A DNA stretch of 64,000 bases from Andalucia godoyi. Lineage: Eukaryota; Discoba; Jakobea; Jakobida; Andaluciidae. Under the pieces are notes generated by a model. It saw only the letters and a program-made list of their open reading frames with translations, was not told the origin of the DNA and did no database searches. The number at the start of each line of letters is the position of its first letter. Within the stretch, counting starts at the first letter, position 1. The DNA is taken from contig VRVR01000012.1 in assembly GCA_009859145.1 (NCBI GenBank), positions 248,001-312,000 on the forward strand, read 5' to 3'. Shown in pieces: positions 9,572 through 19,051 of the stretch. The position numbers and the translations under genes are program-made.

Positions 9572-11092
9572 ATGTACGCATCTATGCAGCCACCATCCGT
9601 CACTCCAACTTATAGACCACCGACATCCGCAGCAAACTCGTATGCTGCACGTCATGTTCCTCCTCTCAATCTCTCCTCTTCTCCTTCGTCATCCTCTTCT
9701 CCTCCTCCTCCTCCTTCTTCTTCTTCTTCTTTTTCTGGTGGGCGTGGTGCGGCTGATGGTGCCGGCCCGTCATCAACGGCAAGAATGGGCTCCTTGTCTC
9801 AGTCTGCTCGATCATCTTCGGCTCCTCGCTACTCGACCGCTCGCAATTCCCGGACCTCGCACAGCAGCAACAATAGGAATGGGGACAACGACAGTAACAT
9901 CGGAAATGGAGACAACTCGCACTTTGATCATGCATACAAGTCGAGCGATTCCCATGCGTACTCGCCAACGCATTCCTCATATTCGTCGCATTCCATGGTA
10001 TCCTCTTCGCTGATGATTACTCCACGGACACCGAATGGCAGTGCAGTGAAGACCGAGTCATTTGCGACGCATATGGCACTGAAGCAGGCGGAGCACGATG
10101 AGTTGTTGTTGTCGAACCGGCTTTCTCGTTTGCGGCTGGAGGCTGTGCGCGCGGCAAAGAAGATCGAGGAAACGCGAGTTCGCGCGCAGCAGATCCGAGA
10201 GGCGCGACAAAGGACAGAGGCGCACAGTGCAGCTCGAGTGGCGCGCCAGATGGCTGCGGATGCGATGCGGATGGAAGAGACGCGTGTGCACGTGCGCGAG
10301 AAGCAGAGACGAGCGGCGGCAGTGTCGCGGTCTGTGCATCGACTTGCGGCAGAACGAAGAGCAGTAGCGATGGATGTGAGCGCCGCGACGGCTGCGAACG
10401 TGGCTGCGATGCGTGCTGCAGAGGAACGGAGAGTTCGAGAAGCCAGGGAGCAGAAGGAACGTGTGCGGATACTGGAGCAGCGGCTGAAAGAAAGAAGAGT
10501 GCGGGAGATGGCACAGCGCGAGGCAGAGGCTAGGCGAAAGGTCGAGGAACGCGTAAGAAAGGAACGAGAAGAAAAGGAGAGAAAGGAAAATGCTCTCAGG
10601 GCAATGGCCGAGGAGGAACGCGCACTTATCGAAAAACTGAGGGCCATGCAGGACGAACAGAGACGAGCGTTTCGAGACCTTGAAGATGCTCTCGAAGATG
10701 AACTTGGATATTACGAAGACCAAGATGCATTGGAGAACGACGATCGCGAGGCCTATCATGACCATCAGCTGGGTCATCAACATCTGGAGCAGGAACAAGA
10801 ACAGCAGCACCAGCAACAACAAGAAGAGCAGCAGCAAAGGTCGAGCGGCCACGCAGTGTCGTTTTCGACAAATGACAGTCCGTCACGAAATGAACGAGTG
10901 CCTGCATCACCGGAACCGCAAGTGCAGCCAGAACAAGTACCACTTTCTCGACAAGCGACTGCACCGGAAGCGGCAGCACCACTATCCGCTCCGCAGGAAG
11001 AGGAAGAGTACGAAGACGAGTTTGTGCAGAATGATGATGGCGAGAGTGACGTCGAGAACGCGACCGCTGACGTTGCATCAGCATCAAATTAA
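9572..11092 (+). CDS. long coiled-coil protein, possibly cytoskeletal
   Basis: A 506-residue protein. The open frame starts earlier, but the first 30 codons are T-rich and look untranslated, so the start is set at MYASMQPPSV (a second ATG follows at 9584). Residues 1-180 are Ser/Pro/Asn-rich low complexity. Residues about 185-400 are almost continuous Arg/Glu/Ala/Lys heptads (KIEETRVRAQQIREARQ, EERRVREAREQKERVRILEQ), predicting a long coiled coil. The tail is Gln/Glu-rich and acidic. Composition resembles trichohyalin/plectin-homology and other flagella-associated proteins, and a flagellar gene (DRC3) occurs nearby, but no family motif decides this. Function unknown. Confidence 0.7.
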   Translation: MYASMQPPSVTPTYRPPTSAANSYAARHVPPLNLSSSPSSSSSPPPPPSSSSSFSGGRGAADGAGPSSTARMGSLSQSARSSSAPRYSTARNSRTSHSSNNRNGDNDSNIGNGDNSHFDHAYKSSDSHAYSPTHSSYSSHSMVSSSLMITPRTPNGSAVKTESFATHMALKQAEHDELLLSNRLSRLRLEAVRAAKKIEETRVRAQQIREARQRTEAHSAARVARQMAADAMRMEETRVHVREKQRRAAAVSRSVHRLAAERRAVAMDVSAATAANVAAMRAAEERRVREAREQKERVRILEQRLKERRVREMAQREAEARRKVEERVRKEREEKERKENALRAMAEEERALIEKLRAMQDEQRRAFRDLEDALEDELGYYEDQDALENDDREAYHDHQLGHQHLEQEQEQQHQQQQEEQQQRSSGHAVSFSTNDSPSRNERVPASPEPQVQPEQVPLSRQATAPEAAAPLSAPQEEEEYEDEFVQNDDGESDVENATADVASASN

Positions 11093-11276
11093 CGTGCATG
11101 ATTATTATTATTATTATTATTATCTCTTTTTTCCCTCCTTCAGTTTAAAGTCATTTATTTTGCGAAGCGAAATTCATTAATTTTTATATTAAAAAACGGA
11201 CAAGAATGGCAAGCCTGCCATGTCGTGTTCTGCATGTCTGCGCTAAAAAAGAAAGAATCGTGCCTGTGTCACCCAC

Positions 11277-14200
11277 CTAGTCATTCTCGGGGTGTTCAAG
11301 CCCATATGCAGATGAAGAGGACGACGAAACCGCGGTTTCGGTGGAAATGGAGTGCAGAAGGAGTGGTTCGTGAAGATTTCGACGAGCTACCGGGGCTGCG
11401 CGTCGGTGCAAGCGGTTGTGAATAAGGATCTTATACAGGGGCTTCGAGAGGACAAAAAACAAGATCACAGACATGATAAGTAGACTCAGAATGCGAGCGG
11501 TCGAGATGTTCAATGTTTCATCGTCGATACCTCCAAGAACATTGCCGATGGCCACAAGAGCTGCTAGCGAGAAAATCTCAAGGAAATTATCCAGCGACGA
11601 ATGGTACGGACGCGCAAGCGTGCTGATCAGCAATATGCCCAGATTCACAAGATTGACAGAACGGCGACGGAAATCGTGCACAGGGGACGATGAGAATATG
11701 ACAAACACTGAAATCAGAATGATCTTACGAACAAGTACCACAACTTCAAACAGACAGAACCGAGGCTTGTAAATAGCGACAAAGGGGCTCACAAACGGAG
11801 GACTCGCATCTCCGTGAGAAGGAGAAACTGTGTCGTGAACGATGCTCGCTTCGGAAGTTGAGTTTGAAGTTGAAACGTGTTTGGGACCGCCAATCGGCAT
11901 TTGACGCTTCCAAATATACCAGGCAACCGCCAGCGGCCATACGCACACGATAATCAAAAGAATCACAAAAAGGGGCAAGACTGCACGATATTCTGCGCTC
12001 GTGCAATCAATGGAGGGATCAGTTGCGACAACAAAATGAGAATCCACATGATAGCAGTCCAAAAATGAAAAGGATACGCGGGCAAACGTTTGAAAACTCA
12101 GTGTTGCCAGAACTTGCGCAGTCTTCACAAAGGCATCGATGTTGCAGAGACGGCGGAGGAACGTATTAGAACGGACATGCAGGGGAAACAGAAACAACGG
12201 CAACCGCGTGGCTTTGCACACAGTGATGATCCCAAAGGAGAGAGCGAGAAGGGAAAAAAGGAGTAGCGGAAGTAGAGCATCCGTGACCATAACACCAATC
12301 CCAGAGCGAGGATACGGGCATTGGGACGCCGACGGCGAAAATCCCTGAATCGAAATGAGACCATCCCCCTGAAAAAGTACGTTAGGGAAGAACAGAAGCG
12401 CCAGAGTCTGCATGTAATTTCCAAAAATACGAGTTGTTGCGGAAGCTCCTTGCGACCACACATGCTGCAGGAGTACAAACAACCAAGAGAGAACGAGAGC
12501 ACCGAAAATGACAACGCCATTCGCGCTTTCACAGATCATGCAATCACCGTTCCAGGGACTGCATCCATGATCACAGGCGCTACAGAGCACGGACAGCGGA
12601 TCTCGATGCGCTGCACAAACACCGCCATCCAAACAAGCAGTTGGGCTGCAGGCAAACATGTTCACATGTCCGGCATCCTCATAGACATGCGCCCACCACC
12701 CTTGCTTCCAGACCACAGAGTCTGGAAAGCACTCGGCCTGTGAGATCGATGGACACGTATAGCATCCGCCAAACGTCCCGCTCGCAACGTTGTACTCTTG
12801 TCCGGCGATGCAGTTTCGACAAACGAACTGGTCGTAGACATATCCCGTTCCCGCAGGACAACCAACGATACGGACTGTCACATTGGGGCCGTAGCCGTCC
12901 GGAGACAAGGACGGACGAGTCCTTCCCAGCACGCCAAACAGGGTAACAAATTCGGTAGATGGAAACGCCGTTATCGGCACATGCCCTTCGGCGACACCCG
13001 AAGTATTGAAAAACGCTCCCGTGGGGCTATTGATTGGGCAATCCAAGCAACCGTACAAAATTCCGTCCTGATCGATAATCGCGGTGTGATTGAAGGAATC
13101 CTTGACGACAGTTGACAAGAAAAACGAGGGATCTCCCGGATACACAGACAATGAAGATCCCCATGATTCAATGAATGCCGGGCTGGAAGCTACTATTGTA
13201 CCAAAAGATGCAGAGTTGTTATACTCCAACAAGCCGCTGAACGGTGGATGGCAACCAGCGTTCACTGGAAACAACGAAATATACAAGATAGCTCCGCCAA
13301 ATGTCGCGCGATTCTTTGTAAAGATGCAATCACTGCAAAACACAATCGAGCAGTCAAGGTCCGCAAAATCAAATGATGAATAATCAACGCCAAACACAGC
13401 GCCTCCAAATGCAGAGTTGTCTGTGGCGAGCATCCGTTTCACAAGGAGTTGAGACCCCACAGTGGCAACGGCACCCCCAATATTCGAAGCGACTTGACGA
13501 GAAAACCGTACATCCGATGCATTCAACCCAGCACTTAACCTGCCAAGATAAACACCAGCACCATTCAACGCAGCATTGTTCGCAAAGAACGATTCTGAAA
13601 TGCTAACAGATCCGGACAAGACATAAATGGTTCCGTTGCCGGAAATAGCAATGTTGGAAAAGAAACGACACCTCGTGAAGCTCACCCTCCCGTCGAATAC
13701 GTAAACAGCGCTTCCGCCGACAGCAGAGTGTTTCACATTCAAGAATGAAAATTGGGAATCCACCACTTCGACTGTACCACTTTGAATGAATAAAGCCAGT
13801 CCTCTGGCATCTGCGGTTGCATCTGGGGCAGACAAGTTTGTAAATTTGCATCCTGCAAATGTGTGGTCTCCAGAAGAAACAAGGACCCCAACTGCAGAGT
13901 TTCCAGTCGCAGACGAGAACGAGCAGTTCACGAACGTGCTTATGCCAGAATTGAGGACAATGTGGCCAAACGCAGAGACAGAGTAATTCTGAAAGGAAAT
14001 CGAGTCAAACACGGGATTGCCCCTCTGCACGTAGATATTATCCCCCGTCAGCGCTGAATTCTCAAGAAACAAGGAGTTTCTGATTGTCAAAAACTGGCTG
14101 ATGAAAACCGCTCCGCCTTGTCCACCGGCGGAAACAAAGTTCCTAGAGAAAGTGCAATTCGATATTTCAACAGGGAGTGTCGGGGCCCCGAAAGCGGAAG

Positions 14201-15833
14201 AAGCCGAAACGGCCCCTCCTGAACCTCCTGCCGCAATGACTGCGTTGCCGTGCAAGGTTGAATTGAGAAGATGAAGAGCGGCACTGTTCACAGATATGGC
14301 GCCTCCGCCTCCTGATGATGCATCATTCGCCCTGTTATACTGTAACATGCAAGACGTAATCATTGCGAATGCACCAGTTTGCAGGAAAATTGCACCGCCA
14401 GCGGGGGCACTGTTCCCGCTGAACAAGGAACTTCCAAGGATGCGCAAAGTGGAATAGGGTCCAGACAGGAACGCAGCTCCGCCACCCCAAAACTGAGAAA
14501 CTGACCTGCTGAACGATGAAGGTCCAAAAATGCTGATGACTGACAGAGGCCCGGAGAATCCGGACAGCACAAGCAAGGAACCGCCACCTTGCTGCGTATT
14601 GTTGACAGCGCCATTGCCAACAAAATTTGACGCTCCTCTAATGTAGACAGCCCCAGCTTCGACAGCAATTGCACCGCCTCCGCTCGAAAGATTCGACTCA
14701 AAGAGTGCGTGGGAAGAATCAGAAAAGTCACAGGCTCCGCCTGCAACAGCAATGGCTCCGCCAATTCTACCTGCGTTATTGCCGACAAAAGATATTTCAG
14801 ATGCAGAGAAGGACACAGAACTTCCGGTAAACATGAATATTGCGCCTCCAGACTGTCCCGCCGAATTGTCTGCGAAGAGCAATGGCGACTTAAATTGCAA
14901 CCCTCCTCTCTGGATCCAAATTGCGCCTCCGTTCAGGAAAGTGCAGCTCGACGCTCGCGTGGATGCAAGACTATTACGAAGGAAGGTGACGTTTGCGCTG
15001 ACTACCATTTCTGCAAAGAGTGAATCAACATAGAATGCGCCTCCGAGACACGCTGCATTGTCACGGAAGCTGAGAGTCCCATTCGCAGAAAACACAGAAT
15101 CGAAGCTCGTCGAATTGACATATAGAACACCGCCAACTTGGGCAAAATTTCTTGAAAACGAGTTGTTTCCTGTGAACAAGAGAGAGCACGGCTGGCTTCC
15201 GCAATTCAACGACAAGACACCTCCAAATTGAGCAGAACTGCGCCATCCATTCGATGTAAACGACGAATCCTGCACAAACACCGTTGCTGCAGCGTGTTGA
15301 ACCAAAATGACGCTGCCCGCTGTTTGCTGAACATTGACGTTCAGAAAGTACGCACTCGTATTATCACTTCTCATCGCTACGATGCTGTCGAACTGCTGAA
15401 AATCAAGGAACGACAGCGCAATTCGACGGCCGCGGTTCAAAGCAATGAATGGACCGCTGGACAACGACCCATTCAACACAGGAGATACGCCGTTGTCCAA
15501 AGTGCCTATCAAAAGAGAGAGGTCTGGCAGCGGAACCATTGGACTTGCAATCCCGAAAGCGCCTTGGGAGGACAGCAGTACCATTCGAATTGGATTGTTT
15601 CCAGCCGCACGCAAGCACCGTCCAAGCTGCAAGTCACTAAATGCACACGGATCTGAAACATTTGTGCATGGATTAGATGCATCGTTCGCTCCAAAAGCAG
15701 AAAAGTAAAACGTTGCCGTCGGAGAATACACGATCGAAAACGGATTGAACGGATCGAGAGTCTCTGTCGCTGCTGCACATCCCGTGATATGCAAAAACAA
15801 AAGTATAATATAAACAGCCTTCAGCTCACGCAT
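11277..15833 (-). CDS. giant surface membrane protein: Pmp-like beta-helix, Cys-rich stalk, multi-pass C-terminus
   Basis: A 1518-residue protein starting at MRELKAVYIILLFLHITGC, which gives a clear signal peptide; an upstream in-frame ATG would bury it. Residues about 30-1010 are built from dozens of short repeats with GGAI/GGAV followed by an N-x-A or FxxN element (SGGAIF, GGAIAV, GGAVFI, SGGGGAISV), the signature of chlamydial polymorphic-membrane-protein repeats that fold as right-handed beta-helices. A Cys-rich region follows (about 1020-1150; CPAGTGYVYDQFVCRNC, CSACDHGC), then roughly seven to nine hydrophobic segments and a short basic cytosolic tail. This arrangement is found in large protist surface proteins of unknown function. 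It is probably plasma-membrane located, with the helix outside for adhesion or sensing. Confidence 0.82.
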   Translation of the reverse strand: MRELKAVYIILLFLHITGCAAATETLDPFNPFSIVYSPTATFYFSAFGANDASNPCTNVSDPCAFSDLQLGRCLRAAGNNPIRMVLLSSQGAFGIASPMVPLPDLSLLIGTLDNGVSPVLNGSLSSGPFIALNRGRRIALSFLDFQQFDSIVAMRSDNTSAYFLNVNVQQTAGSVILVQHAAATVFVQDSSFTSNGWRSSAQFGGVLSLNCGSQPCSLLFTGNNSFSRNFAQVGGVLYVNSTSFDSVFSANGTLSFRDNAACLGGAFYVDSLFAEMVVSANVTFLRNSLASTRASSCTFLNGGAIWIQRGGLQFKSPLLFADNSAGQSGGAIFMFTGSSVSFSASEISFVGNNAGRIGGAIAVAGGACDFSDSSHALFESNLSSGGGAIAVEAGAVYIRGASNFVGNGAVNNTQQGGGSLLVLSGFSGPLSVISIFGPSSFSRSVSQFWGGGAAFLSGPYSTLRILGSSLFSGNSAPAGGAIFLQTGAFAMITSCMLQYNRANDASSGGGGAISVNSAALHLLNSTLHGNAVIAAGGSGGAVSASSAFGAPTLPVEISNCTFSRNFVSAGGQGGAVFISQFLTIRNSLFLENSALTGDNIYVQRGNPVFDSISFQNYSVSAFGHIVLNSGISTFVNCSFSSATGNSAVGVLVSSGDHTFAGCKFTNLSAPDATADARGLALFIQSGTVEVVDSQFSFLNVKHSAVGGSAVYVFDGRVSFTRCRFFSNIAISGNGTIYVLSGSVSISESFFANNAALNGAGVYLGRLSAGLNASDVRFSRQVASNIGGAVATVGSQLLVKRMLATDNSAFGGAVFGVDYSSFDFADLDCSIVFCSDCIFTKNRATFGGAILYISLFPVNAGCHPPFSGLLEYNNSASFGTIVASSPAFIESWGSSLSVYPGDPSFFLSTVVKDSFNHTAIIDQDGILYGCLDCPINSPTGAFFNTSGVAEGHVPITAFPSTEFVTLFGVLGRTRPSLSPDGYGPNVTVRIVGCPAGTGYVYDQFVCRNCIAGQEYNVASGTFGGCYTCPSISQAECFPDSVVWKQGWWAHVYEDAGHVNMFACSPTACLDGGVCAAHRDPLSVLCSACDHGCSPWNGDCMICESANGVVIFGALVLSWLFVLLQHVWSQGASATTRIFGNYMQTLALLFFPNVLFQGDGLISIQGFSPSASQCPYPRSGIGVMVTDALLPLLLFSLLALSFGIITVCKATRLPLFLFPLHVRSNTFLRRLCNIDAFVKTAQVLATLSFQTFARVSFSFLDCYHVDSHFVVATDPSIDCTSAEYRAVLPLFVILLIIVCVWPLAVAWYIWKRQMPIGGPKHVSTSNSTSEASIVHDTVSPSHGDASPPFVSPFVAIYKPRFCLFEVVVLVRKIILISVFVIFSSSPVHDFRRRSVNLVNLGILLISTLARPYHSSLDNFLEIFSLAALVAIGNVLGGIDDETLNISTARILSLLIMSVILFFVLSKPLYKILIHNRLHRRAAPVARRNLHEPLLLHSISTETAVSSSSSSAYGLEHPEND

Positions 15834-16270
15834 CAGAGCCCTTGGGAGCACTCCATGAGCCTGAATTGCGTACCTCCAATGAGACTCGATTTCCATAAAA
15901 TGTGCCAACACTGCTCGCAAACGCCTCTCAAATCATTTTCATTGCAGCCTTTTTTTTTTCTTTTTCTTTTTTGAACATGCAGCTTGGCGTTTCATACGGT
16001 CAAAAACAAAATCGGAATATCATCATCACACTACGACTGCAGCCAGTACTCTCTTTGCGATGCACTGGATCCGACACACGGGAAACACCTGTGGCTTCAT
16101 GTGATGCTTACCTCTTCTTATGAATCTTGTTTTTTCTCTCGTTTTTTCCTCTTGTTGTTTTGCCATTTTTCTTTTTTGCCGTTCTTTTATTGTAGTTTTC
16201 TTTTTCGTTTTCCTTGGCGTTGTACTTTTGTGGATTCGCAGATTTATCCTCGTACTGTTCCTTTTCTTTA
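15834..16270. other. divergent promoter region, T-rich
   Basis: The gap lies between the giant membrane-protein gene (-) and the PAH/FG-protein gene (+). Long T-rich and CT-rich runs (15944-15975, 16130-16265) lie on the plus strand and lead straight to the ATG at 16271. No gene is visible. Confidence 0.6.
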
Positions 16271-18676
16271 ATGGAATCGCTGTATTTGAGCGCAGTTCGC
16301 GGCTTGGTGACTGCTGATATTTTCCGAGATGTGGAGCGAACAGTCTATGGGTTTTTGAACCACGAAATCAGTTCTTCGTTTGCCGCTGAGCAGATTTGTT
16401 CGCTCTTGGCACACTGCCCGTTTCTTGCTTATGGCTTTAATGCTTTTCTGCCTGTGGAGTTCCACATTACTCATTCGTATCTTCAAAAAATCGCATCGCA
16501 ACAATCGTTTGACATTGAAAGACGCGCTCTGAAAGAGTCGTCTGCTACGGAAATGGATCTGTCGTCGACGAGTTACTCGATGAAGCGACTGAGGGATGCT
16601 GCGTCTCCTCCTCAGGATCGCTCCTCCGATAAGCTGGCGGACGAGCAGCGTTTGTCGAAAAGGCAGCGTACCGCGAAATATGGTTGGGAGGGTGATGACG
16701 CAAGTCGTTCTGGTGGAGTTGTCGGCAGGCAAGTCGAGATGTTGGCTGCTGCTTCGGCTAAAAAAGCATCTCCTTCGTCCGTAATTGCCTCAGTGCAGAA
16801 GGGTTTCGCTGGGATTCCGTCTATTATGCCCCGGACTGGGCTTATCAAGAGGGTGCAGCTGTCGCATGAAGCGGAATCGCGACCGTTTTCGTTCAAACCC
16901 GTAGATGCTCCAGTTGTTTCAGTGGGAATGGAGGAGCCGACACCGTCGTCTTCTGCTTCGAAGAACGAATCCCCTATGCAGCCACCAGTTGTAGAAAAGA
17001 AGAAGGCAGATGGTGTGCAACAGCAGCAGACCGATGTGGAGAAACCGATTGCTTTAGAACTTCAGAAGGCTCCCATTTCTAGCGCCCTTCCGGAAGACCC
17101 TGCTTCTAAGAAGACTCCCGCAAAGCCCTCTTCGGATGTCCCCGAGCCCACGCTGTCCTTCTTGCCGAAACTCGTGAATTCTCAAGACAGGAAGGTCACG
17201 TCTCCCGCGTCCCCGGAACCGCCGAAAGGGGAGGCATCGAATGGCCTTTCGTTTACGTTTGTTCCTACTACTCCTTCTTCGGAAAGTGAAAAGACCGGAG
17301 CAGAAGTTGCGCCCTTGACGACAGGAAAGGAAAAGGTGCAAGAGAAGCCTGCTGTGGGTGGATTTGTACTGTCTTCTGGCCTTTCCAAGTTCACAAATGG
17401 TAATGATAAGGACTCGACGTTTGTTCCACCTGTTTCGTTGCCGTTCAAGCTTCCCTCTGGTGTGCCTGCTGCATTTTCCAATGTTTCAGACTCTGTGCAG
17501 GACATCAACGTCAATGAAAAAGAGAAGGAAAAGGAAAAAGAAAAAGGCGAGGTCGTCTTTGCAACAACTGAAAAACCGGCTGTGTCACTTTTCGGCATAC
17601 CCGCATTTTCACCGCAGTTTGCGAGTGCTGGTTCTACTGCAAAGGCAGAGGACCCAAAGACAAACACAAGTAGCACTCTTGCACCGAATTTTTCGGCGTT
17701 CTCCAACTTTTCCTCAGTGCCGTCAAGCACCGGTTCCACATCACTGGGGACCGGACCAGCTGCTATCAACACCCCTGCTGCCGTCGCACCTCCTGCGTCA
17801 TCCATCTCTGCAGCGCCTTCTTCATCGGCATCTGCTTCATCGCCGTTTACGTTTGGTGTCAGCCATTCCACTACAGACGCCTCACATGCCAGTGCGCCAG
17901 AGAAGCCAAAGGTTCTTGAATCAGAGCCCGTGAAACCTGCGTTTCCCTCTCTGTTCCCGCCAGCGGCAGGTGCAGTAGTTGGCTCAGAAGGATTGCAACC
18001 GGTCTCCAAGAACATCTTTTCTTTCAGCACAGCCCAACCGGCTTCGCAGTCTGCTCCAGCAGGCTCTGCGTTAAGTACAGGAACTACATCTTTATCAGAG
18101 ACTGCCCCTCTGTTTCCCAATCCATTCGCGTCTGCAACAAGTTCTGCATCTACTGCGCCGTCAAACCCCGTGAGCTTTCCGATTGGCAACACAAGTTTTC
18201 TGAATCCGTTTGCAGCTAACCCGACAGCCGGAAATCCTTTTGTTTCAAGTGGGATCGCAGGCACGCTGGCAGCTTCCGCTGGCTCCAGCAGCGAGCCGAA
18301 GAAGGATGCACCGACTTCCTTCTCCTTTGCGAAGCCTGCGACTTCTGGGAATCCGTTTGGCTTGCCGCCCGTGTCGAGCAACAGTATATTTTCGGCGGCA
18401 CCCGCTTCCGCTTCTGCAGCATCGACGACAACCAGTGGGTTTGCTGCGCCCAGCTCGACCTTTTCTGCTTTGGCCTCCTCGAACGTAGCCCCTGTTTTTT
18501 CGCCCATGGGTTCTTCCAGTGCGTTTGGTGCATTCAATTCTGGAGGATTTGCGAACCCCTTTGCTGCCCCCGCTTCCAATGGGGAAATGCCGAGATCTTC
18601 ATCAACTACCAGCGTGGATTCGACAGGAGTTCCCACGGGCAGAAGACCTGTCAAGCCGAAGAAACGGCTTGCGTAA
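16271..18676 (+). CDS. PAH-like domain plus FG-repeat protein, candidate nucleoporin
   Basis: An 801-residue protein; the start at MESLYLSAVRG follows a pyrimidine-rich leader. Residues 1-65 resemble a Sin3-type paired amphipathic helix: VYGFLNHEIS, then LLAHCPFLAYGFNAFLPVEF, matching the LFxxHPxLxxGFNxFLP pattern. The rest is disordered, Ser/Pro/Ala/Thr-rich, with scattered FG-type motifs (SLFGIPAF, FTFGVS, GNPFGLPP, SSAFGAF) and many NPF/FxF units such as FLNPFAANPTAGNPF. It ends in a basic RRPVKPKKRLA tail that could be a nuclear signal. This composition is typical of FG nucleoporins, which form the permeability barrier of the nuclear pore. The combination with a PAH domain is unusual. A transcriptional co-regulator with low-complexity tail is the alternative. 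Confidence 0.62.
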   Translation: MESLYLSAVRGLVTADIFRDVERTVYGFLNHEISSSFAAEQICSLLAHCPFLAYGFNAFLPVEFHITHSYLQKIASQQSFDIERRALKESSATEMDLSSTSYSMKRLRDAASPPQDRSSDKLADEQRLSKRQRTAKYGWEGDDASRSGGVVGRQVEMLAAASAKKASPSSVIASVQKGFAGIPSIMPRTGLIKRVQLSHEAESRPFSFKPVDAPVVSVGMEEPTPSSSASKNESPMQPPVVEKKKADGVQQQQTDVEKPIALELQKAPISSALPEDPASKKTPAKPSSDVPEPTLSFLPKLVNSQDRKVTSPASPEPPKGEASNGLSFTFVPTTPSSESEKTGAEVAPLTTGKEKVQEKPAVGGFVLSSGLSKFTNGNDKDSTFVPPVSLPFKLPSGVPAAFSNVSDSVQDINVNEKEKEKEKEKGEVVFATTEKPAVSLFGIPAFSPQFASAGSTAKAEDPKTNTSSTLAPNFSAFSNFSSVPSSTGSTSLGTGPAAINTPAAVAPPASSISAAPSSSASASSPFTFGVSHSTTDASHASAPEKPKVLESEPVKPAFPSLFPPAAGAVVGSEGLQPVSKNIFSFSTAQPASQSAPAGSALSTGTTSLSETAPLFPNPFASATSSASTAPSNPVSFPIGNTSFLNPFAANPTAGNPFVSSGIAGTLAASAGSSSEPKKDAPTSFSFAKPATSGNPFGLPPVSSNSIFSAAPASASAASTTTSGFAAPSSTFSALASSNVAPVFSPMGSSSAFGAFNSGGFANPFAAPASNGEMPRSSSTTSVDSTGVPTGRRPVKPKKRLA

Positions 18677-19051
18677 AGCTGCATCGCGATTTCCGCGGTT
18701 GTTGCCGTCGTATCTTCTCTCATGCAGGATAATGATCTCGTGAGCTGTCTTTCCGAGTCCGGAGCATGCCTGGTAAAAAGAAAAAACATTTCCGATCATG
18801 AGGTTTCTCTTCTCACAAACGCACGTATATCCTTCGAAACTCGAAGTGAGCATAAATGTCCGGCAACAGGGGGAAAAAACAGTTCTCCAGAGGAGACTTT
18901 CGTTGCAAGCACGAAGAACACTGTTTTAACAAAATACATTTATGAAGTTAATAATGATAATGATAATTATTAATAATTAATAATCAGATATCTTATTTCT
19001 TCCACCACAGTGTGCGAAAGACATTTGAGAGCGAGTAAGAATCCTGCGAAC
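18677..19051. other. intergenic region between co-oriented genes
   Basis: About 375 bases separate the PAH/FG gene from CDT1. It holds an AT-rich block (18940-18985, ending in repeated TAATAAT) that may serve as 3' end or promoter. Nothing else is seen. An ATG at 19010 is in frame with CDT1, but the product begins more plausibly at 19052. Confidence 0.55.

Noticed and set aside
8908-9615. 235-codon plus frame before the coiled-coil gene
   Set aside because: Composition is Phe/Leu/Val from T-rich DNA and includes a translated TTG microsatellite; it overlaps the real gene's start in another frame.
10058-10852. Minus-strand Leu/Phe/Ser-rich frames opposite the coiled-coil gene
   Set aside because: Antisense of Arg/Glu/Lys codons; no family match.
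17182-18789. 535-codon minus frame opposite the FG protein
   Set aside because: It is the antisense shadow of the Ser/Pro/Ala-rich repeat region; no conserved feature.
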